Numbered from the stretch's first letter, positions 36,540 through 48,246 are shown. The stretch: 64,000 nt of DNA from Pseudeuparius sepicola (GCA_963920635.1 OY987304.1:31248365-31312364); one strand, 5' to 3'. A program made the numbers and translations. Notes: generated by a model not told the origin, from the sequence alone.

Positions 36540-37861
36540 TCGGGTGCGGCAAAATTAATTGAGTGATGTTTTTCCAAAATTAGAAAACTATAAAGTAGAA
36601 AAAATTTAAAATTTTTGTAGAAACCATTTATTAAAACATTTAAAATTATACTACACTATGTTCGAAAAATAATGTCAGACAAATGACCGCCACGATTGGC
36701 AAAACAGTGATCCGCCCTTTCACGAGCATGTTCAATCACTTGACGAAGTGTTTCAACCGAAATTTGAGCAATTTCCTCGCGAATGTTGCTTTTTAACTCT
36801 TCTAGGGTTTCTGGGCGGTTAATGTACACCTTACTTTTTAAGTAACCCCATAAATAAAAATCTGGTGCCGTCAGATCTGGAGAATGAGGTGGCCACTCAA
36901 CGTCCCCATTTTTTGAAATGAGTCTGCCAGGAAACATTTCTCTTAGTAGAGCGATGATGTCACGAGGCGTATGGCTTGTAGCGCCATCCTGCTGAAGCCA
37001 TACATATTCATAGATAAAGGATTTATATATAGGGATACATATTCCACGTAAAGTCCTTCCAGCTGAGATTGTAAAAAATCACGTATCATTGTTCTATACC
37101 GTTCACCGGTAACGGTAAGTGCATTGCCTCTAGCATCCTCAAAGAAAAAAGTACCAAACAGTAACTTTCTTATCAAAATGAACATTTTAATGAATTAAAC
37201 TAGGGTTTTCTGTTCCCCAGTAGCGGTCATTTTGCTTGTTTACATTCCCAGAAAGGCAAAAATTAGCTTCGTCGCTCATCATGAGATTTTGCCAAAATGT
37301 GGGCTCTGCCTCCAATAAGTTTGTAACAGCCTGCGCGTATTGCAATCGCTTTTGCACATCAAGTGGCTTCAGTTTAATTGCAGTTTGGATTTTGTATGCG
37401 TACATTTGCAAATCTATGTGTAAAATTCGCCTTAAAGTTCTTTCAGTCAATCTTAATTGCGCTGAACGTCTTCTTGTGGATGTTCTTGGTCGACGTCTTA
37501 CATCATCCCGAACACGCTCAATATTTTCATTAGACCGGCCGGAACGAGGTCTTCCAGAACGTTTCACGTCTGTAACTGTACCAGTTTGCAAAAATTGGTT
37601 TGATAAGCGCCGAATCGTGTCTCCGTGTGGAGCATTTTGATTAGGATATGTTCTACGGAAGGCACGTTTGAGTTAAAACTATAGACGAAAAGTTTCGAAA
37701 ATAAATTTTAACAATTTCTGCGCTTTGTTGAGGTGTATAACGCTCCATAACAAAATTCGTGACGTTTTTACTTTCACAAAATAGCAAAATTTTGACAGTT
37801 GTCAACAAACTAACGAAATGACACAAGTTTTCCATAGCCGACTTACTTTTGCCGCACCCTA
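36540..37861 (-). mobile_element. mariner-type element, 1322 bp, decayed
   Basis: The ends TCGGGTGCGGCAAAA and the inverted TTTTGCCGCACCCTA are flanked by TA (36538-36539, 37862-37863). It holds one minus-strand transposase gene in pieces. The insertion site lies in the reading frame of another transposase: the host frame is continuous if this element is removed at its TA, which independently supports both boundaries. Confidence 0.85.
36656..37645 (-). pseudogene. mariner transposase, broken
   Basis: From 37591 downward the product has an Arg-rich helix-turn-helix part (RSGRPRSGRS, TERTLRRILHIDL), then LMMSDEANFCLSGNVNKQND with the first catalytic Asp, then DRYWGTENP. An internal deletion and frameshift follow VTVW near 37155. 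The next frame has FFFEDARGNALTVTGERYR. A roughly 35-bp insertion flanked by repeated GAATATGTAT (near 37005-37050) breaks the frame again before LQQDGATSH (second Asp). The last frame continues MFPGRLISKNGDVEWPPHSP, DFYLWGYLKS and ends at 36656. At least two frameshifts make it inactive. Confidence 0.85.
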
Positions 37862-38246
37862 TATGTGGGAAGAAATTCCACTAAATTTAAGATTGGTTGC
37901 TTGCTTCCAAGTTGACGGTTGCCCCGCTCTTTACCATAGAAATGTAAGAAACTGGTTAGATGACAATTTTACAGGGTGGTGGATCGGGCGCAGGAGGCCA
38001 GTCTCGTGGCCTCCTTGTTCCCCCGATCTAACCCCCTTAGATTTTTTCCTATGGGGATTTTTAAAAGAGCGGGTAGGTATATGCCGTTCTTGTGGAAACA
38101 AGAGAATAACTTATTCAGCACATGCCAGATTCGTGCGATGAAATAAAGAATGCCGATTTAATTGTTACAGTACAATCCACGCCGATGTGAATTATGTATT
38201 CATCAAAATAGTTTACATTTTGAACATCTACTTTAAATAATTAATA

Positions 38247-38657
38247 AATGAAAAAATGAGTAGGTTTGCGACATTTCGAAAGTCTAGGCCTACTTTGATT
38301 TTTTGTCATTTTCCCTACTTTTTTTAGAAAAGTGCATTTTGTGTAGTTTTTGCATCAAGATGTTATTAAGAAAACTTGTTCACAATGAAAAACTGGATAT
38401 GTGTGAATAATTTCAACAGCCTAGGTCTACTTTGATTTTTGTGCGTTTTAATTTTTTAGCAGAAAAAATCAAAGTCGACCTAGGCTTTTGAAATTTTTCA
38501 CACCTATCCAGTTTTTCATTGTCAACAAGTTTTCTTAATAACATCTTGATGCAAAAACTACACAAAATGCACTTTTCTAAAAAAAGTGGAAAAAATGACA
38601 AAAAATCAAAGTAGGCCTAGACTTTCGAAATGTCGCAAACCTACTCATTTTTTCATT
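38247..38657. repeat. near-perfect 411-bp palindrome
   Basis: Two arms of about 200 bp meet with almost no spacer near 38450. Shared landmarks in both arms are AATGAAAAAATGAGTAGGTT, TTTCGAAAGTCTAGGCCTAC, AAAAGTGCATTTTGTGTAGT and ACTTGTT followed by CAATGAAAAACTGG. Each arm contains two related sub-units, and a third diverged one follows at 38658-38725. Similar sequence occurs near 17535-17590. The transcript would be a long hairpin. Confidence 0.85.
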
Positions 38658-39229
38658 CTAAACAAGTTTCTTTTATAACATTTTGCCATCAAACCTACAA
38701 AAAGGGCACTATACTAAATTAGTTTCTTCATAATTTCCAAGGCATAAGTACCTACGTGATTTTTCGAAAGTAAAATTATGTCACAAATTAGTTCAAACCA
38801 AGCAGAGCTGATCCCCAGAAGCTCAAATTTCAACTCGAAAATTTGTTGTTATTTACACCTTATATGAACTCAATCCGTGGATACACTGTATACTTATAAC
38901 CAACGCACATGCAAAAAAAATTGTTTACATAATTTTTATTTAAAATATATTTTTTTTATTTTTGTGAGGAATATATTTTTTTTGTGATTTTGCCTTATTG
39001 AAGTTCTATTGTTAGAATAGGTACCTAAAACCGCCTAAAGGAGTACATACATACACAGGTAAGGCCCCCACCTTCGCAAATGGATATGACCGCGCCTGGC
39101 CACAGTTGTGACAGTCTTTATCACCGACAGCTTGTTAACAAGCGCCTACCGGCCCTGCCGTACCTATAGGCCTTGTTGTGGCTCCCGCTCCTGTGTAGTA
39201 ATACGTGTACCTATGCTCTCGTCTACAGA

Positions 39230-39590
39230 ACGCAGTTTTCGATATTTCGAGCCCAAATTTGGCGTACGGCCGTCCAAGCTCAAGGGGAACAACCCTATTG
39301 AAGGGCGTCCGAACCGGGAGAGCTGTTCGGTCCCCGGAATTTTTTTCCCGTTTTTTTCCAGAAAAATGGCTAGCGATTGGAAGGGGCAGCGCCGGTCGAG
39401 TTCAATTTTCGCGTGGGGCCGCCGAAGGATACGGGCCTCTCGCCTGCCAGAGGGCACCCCGATCGAAAAAGCCGTTCGGCCGTTTGGGCCGCCTTTTTTT
39501 CGCGATTTGGCGAGGTCCGCGGGATCATACTGTATACATCGTGGCCGACGCACAAACCCCGCCCCCCGATACTTATTCGTAAACATCGAT
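39230..39590. repeat. GC-rich repeat, second copy of the 30.2-30.5 kb family
   Basis: A GC-rich block with long open frames on both strands, which is a composition effect. The core at 39391-39442 matches 30328-30379 with identical spacing (TTTCGCGTGGGGCCGC). The minus-strand frame contains REARILRRPHAKIELDRRCP, comparable to the other copy. The family is not recognised; possible remnant of a coding mobile element. Confidence 0.5.
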
Positions 39591-39919
39591 TGACATTTGG
39601 TATTGCTTTGGTGTGGAGAATTTCCAAATTTTGGACTTTGGGGGCTCAGAGGCCCATCTGTTATTACATATGCGACTTTTTCAGGTACGGGCGCGCTGTA
39701 TTTGTATGTAAAATCTTTTTAGAAAACCCCACGGGACACCAACTATGCCTTATACGGCTGTATCTTTTGAATCGTATTAAGTGGACACTTGAGATTTTCA
39801 CAGAGTGTGTATGGCCACTATATCAACAAATAATAAAAGTAAAATAAAGGTAATGAAATAGTTGTTTGGATTTTTGTTAACACATGATGACACGGCCAAC
39901 TAACTAATATTTCTCAATA

Positions 39920-39993
39920 AGCGAAGTAGCTCAGTGGAAGCGCGCTGGGCTCATAACCCAGAGGTCCGTCTTTCGAAACCAGGCTCTGGGGCA
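39920..39993 (+). pseudogene. tRNA-Met(CAT)-like sequence
   Basis: The D-arm region (TAGCTCAGTGGAAGCGC) and a perfect anticodon arm (CTGGG, loop CTCATAA, CCCAG) resemble initiator tRNA-Met. The T-loop TTCGAAA is present, but its stem (CGTCT against CCAGG) does not pair, nor do the acceptor halves AGCGAAG and CTCTGGG. Best read as a tRNA pseudogene or a SINE head. About 60 bp downstream, GTGTGCGAGTTCGACTCGCA forms a second T-arm-like hairpin before a T-run. Confidence 0.6.
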
Positions 39994-40149
39994 AACTTTT
40001 TATTTCTTTTTTTTATTTTTGACTAAAGTATTTTTTTTAAAATATGGTACGGAACCATTCGTGTGCGAGTTCGACTCGCACTTGGGCGATTTTTAACTTT
40101 ATACCTACGAGTACTTACTTGTGTATGATATAGATAGTTGCATTGTACC

Positions 40150-40605
40150 TATTTGGCATTTCAGGAGCAGGAGCATGCCGCAGAAACGAGTTACAGAAAT
40201 TACCATTAAATGATATTAACGACAAAGATTCCATCATAACTGTGAAAATGCCCGATAGCAAGACAAACAAACCTCGATCATTATTTGTAATAAGAATTTT
40301 GTTGAAATGTATCGCAAAAATGCATCTCTTCGTCCCCAGTCTACCAGTCACACTAGATTCTTTATAAGAAATTATAACGAAAAATGCTCCGTTCAACCTG
40401 CTGGTAAAAATACTTTTAGTAAAAATTCAATTTCTAAAAAAAACGGATAGATAGCTGCTCAAATTCTGAAAGTGCCAGTAGCGGAAACTTCACAACAATT
40501 CGAAAAAGAGTTTTAAGTGAAGAACCTGAGACCTTCACAGGCAATGAAGAAAACAAAATTCAAAAAAATACTGGAAATGAAGTTTGTCCATCAGTTACCT
40601 AGACT
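40150..40605 (+). pseudogene. Crypton-like tyrosine recombinase fragment
   Basis: The first frame reads FGISG, ACRRNELQKLPLNDIND and VKMPDSKTNKPRS, matching the start of the catalytic domain of insect Crypton-type tyrosine recombinases (first catalytic Arg in the A-x-R-x-x-E-L box). After a frameshift near 40285 it continues NFVEMYRKNASLRPQSTSHT, FFIRNYNEKCSVQPAGKNTF to a stop near 40450. A Ser-rich tail (NSESASSGNFTTIRKRVLSE) follows. The segment with the HxxR box and the active-site Tyr is missing, so it cannot recombine DNA. Ends of the element were not found. Confidence 0.7.
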
Positions 40606-40619
40606 GCGTCTCGAGCTGC

Positions 40620-42530
40620 ACTTTTTGCACTAGTTACACAAATAACTATTTTTCTAAGTATAATAGAATTGTGTTTTTCGCATAGCAAAAAGAGAAACTT
40701 TTTCATGGTATATTAGGTGCCTCAAATAAAGTCCGATTTTATCCTTAGATTTTGAAATGAAAAGACCAGCTTAAAACCAGGATGATGCATCTTTCTCTGG
40801 AGAATCCGAATCTAGCTTCAGAATTTATATACAAGGTGTTCTCTAAAAGTTAAGAACAAAAATACAAGGTGTCTATTTAAGAAGGGCCACTCGAGAAAAT
40901 CTTGACAAATTTTTCTGAGAACTTTATTTGAAAAAAAAATTATTTTTTTGATGAACTAACTTTGCGTAAAAACACACTTGAGATCCATGGCCTACTTTCC
41001 GAGATATTTTTCAAAATCCCGAAAATCGCCGAAATTCCTTCGGCATGTAGGTAACTTTTTTGTTTCAAGAGTTACCGAAAAAAATTCTTAACGAAATTTA
41101 TGGGCAAAACTGATTGTTTTAAACCTAGTTTATCGGAATTTGGAAAAAAACATGGTTTGTTGTGTGCTCTCTTAACACTTCATTTTTTTTATTTATAGCT
41201 GTCATGCGTACTAGAAAATTTTAAAAATGTGAAAAATGTGCAAGATACCGATACCTCGCAAGAAATTTCAAAGATTTCCAATGTAGTATGTTGGAAAAAA
41301 AAAATACCTCATGAAGGTACAGGATTCGAGGCCACGGCTCGCTACAATAAAATGGGCACATTTTTCGGTGGGTACTAAGAGAACATCCATTAAACCGTGG
41401 CATTGTTTTAAATTCTGATAAAGTAGCAATTAGTTTTTCCACAAATGACACAAAAATAAATGGTAAGATTTATTGGGGGATTTGTTGGACGAAAATTGTT
41501 ATTTGTAAAACAGGCTTTAATAAATGGAGTATTGCGCATAGGCGCTTGTAAGCCTACCGTGGTTTTAGCACGGCCACAACTGGGCACTTCTCAAGTGGGT
41601 GGCGCTCCGAGGTCTGTACTTGTTCTTGACCACATTATTGGCATTCTTATAGCGCTCCCCTTTGCGAGTTATGTTCCTGCAGCTTTTGAACTTTTAAGCC
41701 ATCTTTCAGCTTGTTCTTCTATACCCATTCTTGAACTTGTATGATTTGAGTGATGCGTGATATGTTTTCCTATATCCGGAATTTCCACTCCCTTTTTCTT
41801 CGTCCTCACGATGGTATACCTGGAACCAGCGTCCATCACTATGTTACATTCCCGGCCGTAGTTTTTTGAAAACCAGTGAAATAAATAAATCAAACAACAA
41901 CATTTTCCATGAAACTTACTCTGTTGGTCCTTTGGTTTTCCAGATATCTCGTTTTGTTTCTCTATTTGAGTCTATTAAAAAATATAGAACAACGCATAAA
42001 TATAATAATTATACCAAGAGTTCTTTTATTTTTGAGGATATTAACAAAACTTTTGAAAATGCGAAGAGGTGTATACAATAGAAAGTTAAGTTCGATATGT
42101 ATGCAAGTTTCGGGTAAATTTGCTTTTTTAGCCCACGCTGCAAAAGAAATCTGTATCCATGGCGAACTTGTCGCGCAACATAAAGAAACTAATTAGGTAA
42201 ATTAGGCAAAACTATTAATAGCCGTAACATGTTTATTGCAAGAGAAACAAGGAAACTTTTATTTGGAAAATTGACGGCAGTGAGACTCTGTATATAACCG
42301 TTGATTGAGGAAGTCTTCCATCGACGATATAACCGGGTGCGCAGATAGTTTCATATAATTTACACGGGGTTTTAATTTGGACATTATTTGTTTGACATCA
42401 TTCAAGAAATTACAGTCGAATAATAAATATTCGCCTTTTAAAAATGCCAAGAAATTTAAAACGACACCTTCTAATGGAAAACTTGATACAAGTTAGCTTC
42501 TCGAATTTTAATATTTCGATTTTGTTAGTT
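40620..42530. other. mostly non-coding intron/intergenic DNA
   Basis: Two minus-strand frames (41893-41669 and 42450-42259) and a plus-strand frame (41460-41744) are open and somewhat biased, but match nothing recognised. They may be pieces of an unknown mobile element. Upstream exons of the C2-domain gene were looked for here on the plus strand without success. Confidence 0.35.
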
Positions 42531-42534
42531 TCAG

Positions 42535-45500
42535 GGTGATGGCACCTCAAGAGAAGCCTACGCCAGAGTGGCGTTACTCCAAAACTGCAGGGCGGTCAAA
42601 GAAAAACGCACCAGGGTGGCCAGACCGGATATAGAAAGCAGTTTACATTTTGCAGAAGCTTTTAACTTCCGTTGCGCGCCAGCTCATTTAGCTGACACAA
42701 GTTTGGCATTTCACGTGTTCCAAGCAACACCTGGATATGGTAAGTCGATGAGTATTCGATATTTAGAACTCTATGCCAAAATTAAGAAAAAAGTTATTGT
42801 AGGTAGCTACTACTTATATTATTAATTAATATTGGTACATAAAATTAGTCAATATTATAATGAATTAATACTGAATTAGTATACAGTATACAGTGTACAA
42901 GGAAAAATGTTAATACAATCTACTTATAGTTTTTCTTGGTTTTCTTTGGTGTTTTATTTTATTTAGACTTTAACGGGTCATAGAAATCCATAAAATAAGA
43001 CTATTTTGTGATTCTTTTTACAACCACTTTTGAGTTACCTACCTGGTATTTAAATTAATAAAAATGATCATTTTATTTATTTATTTTTCCAGAAGTTTAC
43101 GACATTCAAACTAATTTTGGTACACAGCATGCATTGATGTTACAAAAATGTTATACCTAATACCAAGTTCCGCAAATAGCCAGGTTGCCATATCTCCGCC
43201 ACTGGCATTTACGGACTTATGGAACAGTAAATACTTATTTTTAATGATGTGGAATCAGAATCTAAACTTAATAAATCTGGAAACATTATTTTCTAGTGTT
43301 TGGCGGTTCAGTAAACTTCATTATACAGGGTGTTCCTTAATGACATGCTAATACTTAAGGGGGTTATTCTTGGGCCCATTTTAAGAAAAAAACTTCATAT
43401 GAACGTATGTCGTAAACGTCCTAACTTTTGAGATACAGGGCGTTAAAGTCAATTTTTTAAAATTGAATTTTGGCTGTATCTCCTGAAATAATCAAGCTGC
43501 TGAACTGAAATTTGGCGCTGCTATGTTTTTGGTGATGGAGAATAAGCTCAAAATGTCAATTTCACCGTATCTCACAGAGGGCACCACTTGCGCTGTTTTT
43601 TGATCACGCTTTTACGCGTAACTTTTTTGAGGTTATCTTTTTGGTCCTGCAGGTCCATCAGTTTAGTGCATCTTTTCATTCTGCAAGAGAAAGGTACTCT
43701 TGTTTCATAACGATTAAATCAACTGTTTGCTTTGAAATTGCCAAAACGTTCTCCAAAAAACCTGTTGACTTCAATATTCGAAACATAAAATTTTCACCTA
43801 TAGTAAAATTATTATAAGAAGTCCTTACTGGGACTGTCAATTGGTAATTTCGAGATCCTAAGTTGGCATCAATGGAGCAAAAAAATGCAACTGGGTCAAA
43901 AGTTCAGGTCAGTAACGAGCCCATTTGCACAATGAAAAACTACTAATAACACGAACAAGAACAACTCAGATAACGGTAAAACTCACGAAACGTGCAAAAC
44001 CCGCGAATATTTCCGCTGCCCAAAGTTTGAACCCTTTTGAACCACAAAATATATAAGTATAGGTTTTTACTTTCACAACACGGAAAACGGAAATAAAATT
44101 TGCCTTAGTACGCACCATAGACGCTGTCACAAGTAGCCGATTTTACCAATATACCAAAATGAAAGTGTTTCCATGGCGTTTGAAATTATTATATAATTAT
44201 TAAAATGAGTTCTAGTCATAGTTATTTTTATTTGTAGCAGTATAATCGTGATTGCAATATGGTTTTTATTTTATTATGTTCTTTTTTTCGTATCACTTGG
44301 GTAACTTCTCACATCATATATCAATGAGTGACGTCATTAACTGGTTGTGACGCATATACCAATATTATACCCATGGTTAACAGAAAATTCCTAGGGACTT
44401 TGTGGAGAATGTCATCTGACAAAATCGGGACTTCTTACAGTAATCGGGGTATACCACCTTCAAGTGTTACAGATCAACTGTACCATTTAAACTGAGAAAA
44501 AAATCCCTATTAACAATGTACCAAAAATTATTCGCTTTCAAAATGGAAAGGATTGAATTTGACAAAATTTGGACACTCTATTTCAAGAAATACAATGGTG
44601 TTTTGACCAATGCATTGGCATTTTTTTCAACCTTTTGAATGTACAGTTGATCTGTAACATTTGAAAGCAGTAGGTGAAAATTTTATGTTTCGAATATTGG
44701 ATCAACAGGTGTTGAGGGGCACGTTTTGGTAATTTCAACGCAAACGGTTGATTTAATCGTTATGAAACAAGAGTACCTTTTTCTTACAAAATGAAAAGAT
44801 GCACTAAAATGATGGACCTGCAGGACCAAAAAGATAACCTCAAAAAGGTTACGCGTAAAAGCGTGATCAAAAAACAGCGCAAGTGGCGCCCTCTATGAGA
44901 TACGGTGAAATTGACATTTTCAGCTTAATCTCCATCCCCAAAAACATAGCAGCGCCAAATTTCAGTTCAGCAGCTTGATTATTTCGGGAGATGTAGCCAA
45001 AATTCAATTTAAAAAAATGAACTTTAACGCCCTGTATCTCAAAAGTTAGGATGTTTACGACATACGTTCATATGAAGTTTTTTTCTTAAAATGGGCCCAA
45101 GAATAACCCCCTTAAGTATTAGCATGTCATTAAGGAACACCCTGTATATAACTTCCACTTTGTTAATTATTTTTGGGCATCTCACAAGGATGGAAGTCAC
45201 TGGCCAGATCATTGTTGATTTCTACATAATTGGCTTAAACTCAACTTTAATCGGAATCCTAAAATACGTGGTCTTTTCGTTAGAACCACAATATTTCAAC
45301 ATGTGATAAATAGGCTACTTGGTTATAAAAAACGGACGTACATTCGCTACATGCCAATTCAGTTCTGGTTCTCATGCTTTTACTTGCTTTTACTTCAACA
45401 AATATTTCCAATATTGCACATTATATAATCGTTAACTTATTTTGCAAAACAAAAGTATACCTACCTACTTTCAGTTCTAGTTCATATATCAAAAGCATGT

Positions 45501-47070
45501 AATACCAATAATACTGGTTAGGTAGTTGTTGTAGTTTGTTATTTGTTTCTCTCTTGAACACTGCCTACTTACCTACATATACATGATATCTGGAAAAACA
45601 AAGTTACAGCCGAGGTTACAGCCTATGGGATAAAATCAGATTTGTTCTACTCCTCCAGGTACATTGACCGTCTTTACAGACTACGAGACTACTGAAAGAA
45701 TAAGTAGGCAATTGCAGTGAACTCAACGGATATAATTTTATGTCCAGCCTATAAGTAGGCTACGAACTCGAAATCAAACAATCACATAATATATATTATG
45801 TTTTCTCCAGCGGGTGTTGACGTGTGTGCAAATCAAGCACTCTTAAATTTAATATCCGTTTAGAGGCTATCGGGTACAGGATTTTCAAAGATATTTTTTA
45901 CCACCTTGAGTTTTTTACTTTTTGATATAGAAATAAATAAATAAATTGTGAAAGGGAACATGCACTTCTTAACCATTATGTGAAAATTTATGCCTACAGG
46001 GTTTTCCACTTAAGTGTTGCAAACTGGACTTGTGTTTTTTTAATAGAACATCCCCTATATTATAGGCTCATCTTGAAGTGCTCAGGAAGGGATTTTGAAT
46101 AATATAATACTTAGGATACTCGTCTAGCAGTTTTTTAAATATTAATTATTTTAATTTACTTTTCAGTAGAATTCTCAGTTGGCCATGAAACATATTGAGA
46201 GGTATATCTTCTCAGCGTAGCTTCTGTGTGAAAAAAGAGCAAAGAGTATCCAAAAAATATGTACCTTTTATTTATGACTTTTTACTACATTAAATTAAGT
46301 TAGTAATAAATACATATCCATAACTACCAATATTTATACAGAGATGCCAAGCAATAGTTAATAATATCCTTAGTGAATTATATTATCTCAACAAAACAAA
46401 ATAATGTGTTCTTAACTGTCAGATAACACTTCTTAACATACCTATATGTTATAGAATTGAACAAATTTTCATTCGGTAGTCTTAAACTCCTTAGGGGAAA
46501 TAAAATGGGAAGGGGAGTCTTCTCAGGAACTTTAAATTTGGCAGGTAGGTTCGTTATACGACGTAGGTATAGGCATTACCTAAGAAAGGATTTTCCAACA
46601 TTCAACCCTTAAAGATGTGGGGGTTCAAAGTTTGAAAATCTATGGGGTCGCGGGCCTCAGCTATTTATTTATTACACAACGTGAAATTGTTGGGTATGCC
46701 TAATTCCTGTAGCTATGTATCATTTTTATTTTTGTCCGTAAGTATAAGTATATATACCTGTTGAAAATCAAGAAATACGAGTTTAATGTTTATGTTGCAG
46801 GTTAATTAATACCGCAAATTGTTGCCTTGTATACGAACCTTTATCCTTGTATTTTTTGCTCATTATCTGTAAGAATTAATGAATATCAAATTAATAACAT
46901 TTTTCTCTACTATTAAATTAATAAATTTATTTTCTATTGCAGACAAACTCATTGGTAAAGTGGTTCTGGGCTCTTATATGTTTGTAAGAGGGAAGGCACT
47001 TACACAATGGAACACAGCAATTGCAAACCCCATGGAACATTGTCAGCAGTGGCACCCTTTAACAGAATAA
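42535..47070 (+). CDS. synaptotagmin-like C2-domain protein, last two exons
   Basis: Exon 42535-42739 follows TTTTGTTAGTTTCAG and ends ATATG/GTAAGT. It encodes DGTSREAYARVALLQ, a basic strand KEKRTRV, and FAEAFNFRC...LAFHVFQ, the middle of a C2B-type domain. Exon 46943-47070 follows TTTCTATTGCAG and encodes KLIGKVVLGSYMFVRGKALT, QWNTAIANPMEHCQQWHPL and a TAA stop, the typical C2B end. Phases agree (G+AC gives Asp). The third calcium loop lacks the usual Asp pair (QATPGYDK), so calcium binding is unlikely; atypical synaptotagmins (12/14/16-like) are the closest fit. Upstream exons are not in view. AATAAA overlaps the stop. The 4.2 kb intron holds the element 43326-45144. Confidence 0.8.
43326..45144. 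mobile_element. long-TIR element with about 480-bp arms, in the C2-gene intron
   Basis: The ends CAGGGTGTTCCTTAATGACA and complement are flanked by TA (43324-43325, 45145-45146). The arms 43326-43803 and 44665-45144 share GGGGGTTATTCTTGGGCCCA, CTTCATATGAACGTATGTCG, TTACGCGTAA and CCTGCAGGTCCATCA. A second inverted repeat (TGTTACAGATCAACTGTAC) lies at about 44460-44668 inside it. No transposase frame. Arm fragments also occur near 15170-15290. Confidence 0.85.
45150..46940. other. intron sequence of the C2-domain gene
   Basis: No further exon or bounded element was recognised. The phase match between the two flanking exons leaves no need for one. Confidence 0.45.
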
Positions 47071-48133
47071 ATAAAATAGAAATTCGTTCATTGAACACTA
47101 GATACTCACGTATGTTGAAATTGAAAGTTACATGCAGTGAATCCAAGGATTATATTATAAATAATTTGTCATACTCATACCGAATCCTCTATTAGGTACG
47201 TACAACCACGTAAATTGGTTGTAAAGCTATACAATTTGGGGGAAGGAATGTGCTATAACGTTTTGAAGGTTACATAAACTCTAAAACATTTATTAAAATA
47301 ATAAAACTATCGCAAACTATTGAATAATAATAAACTGTAATAAAATTCAAGTTATTATAAATCTTCTAAATGTCCACAACCCTTCGCCTGGACATAGTCA
47401 GGCATCAGGTTTTTATAAATCTTGAAGTGCTGAGCTGGCTCGGAAAGACTTTCTATTACAAATATCCCTATAAGAAGTCAATGAATTCACGTCCTGTGAC
47501 TCTATAGACCCCTTATTCTTTCTATTTACCCGAGAATTGTTGTTTCAACATTTTTATGTAATTGCATCTCCTGAAATTCGTGAAGGTTTTGTCGCAAGCA
47601 ATATCTTAGGTATTATTGTGTTTATGAACTTATGAAATTATTTCAGAAAACTCCAACCGCCTAGCAGAGTCGTCCTCGGTGATTTCTTGTATCAACATTT
47701 TGTATGATTTTAATTTTTTCTATTCGGAATTTTAAAAACCGTATTGGGAGATAAACGGCCCGGCTGTTGACTTCAACTATTTGTCTCTACATCCCATCCG
47801 AAAGTATGTATTTCCCTCGCTAGAAAGGAAAGTGCTTTCCTCCCTGTTGTCATAGTAACTTTAAGCTACTTTGATATTTCTTTTGACAAGACATGGATTG
47901 GATTGTTACTTTTTACCTATTAGTGACCAATAGTTTTAATTCCATTTATAATTTTTGTCTTATTTTTAAAAGGTGTCGCAAAAAATCATAATATGTATAA
48001 TAGGAAGGAAAGTGATAGCTTTTAATGATCCGTGGAATTATTCCTAATTTATTCGCATTTGCGACACTGCCACATAGAAACAAATAATTTCCACCATTTG
48101 TATTGCAATTCCCGTGTGATTTTATTATTCCTA

Positions 48134-48246
48134 GCAACAAAGGCAAAATAATAGAAATTGCCCCCCCTCCTCTGCAGAAGCATTCAGTTGCTTCTGGGGC
48201 CCCTACTCCTAGTTTGGAGTATTGTGTGGGTGAGAATTATTATTAC
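48134..48246 (-). repeat. about 115-bp dispersed repeat, copy 1
   Basis: Minus strand: a TAA-rich start, then CACAATACTCCAAACTAGGA, GTAGGGGCCCCAGAAGCAAC, a G-run, and CTATTATTTTGCC near TTGTTGCTAG. Aligns with 49888-50009 and 58783-58910. Not recognised; too short to classify. Confidence 0.65.

Larger units (their letters stand above)
36085..38155 (+). pseudogene. decayed DDE transposase split by a mariner insertion
   Basis: Plus-strand pieces follow the order of a DUF4817/DDE transposase, read in several frames. KSKILRVLKR is followed by AYHLQPVQGLRDGD, then (shifted) CRWALNSIQ, NFLSRILWTYESCFTRRGV (first catalytic Asp replaced by Tyr), HIIRPRNFQAEFSV, WGIYSYMVI, and CEFLIRKHG. Here the mariner 36540-37861 intervenes. 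The frame resumes exactly across the TA site with MWEEIPLNLRLVACFQVDGC, WLDDNF and SPDLTPLDFFLWGFLKERV. A last frameshift leads into LVETRE...LIQHMPDSC. It belongs to the same superfamily as 28339-29450 but is heavily decayed. Confidence 0.8.

Noticed and set aside
39108..39847. Overlapping long frames on both strands
   Set aside because: GC-rich sequence lowers stop frequency in all frames, and none has a convincing domain. Reported as a repeat instead.
39920..39993. Functional initiator tRNA
   Set aside because: The acceptor and T stems do not pair. Called a pseudogene or SINE head instead.
41669..42450. Three open frames near the C2 gene
   Set aside because: No similarity was recognised and the strand is inconsistent. 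They could be an unknown element, so they are mentioned only in the stretch description.
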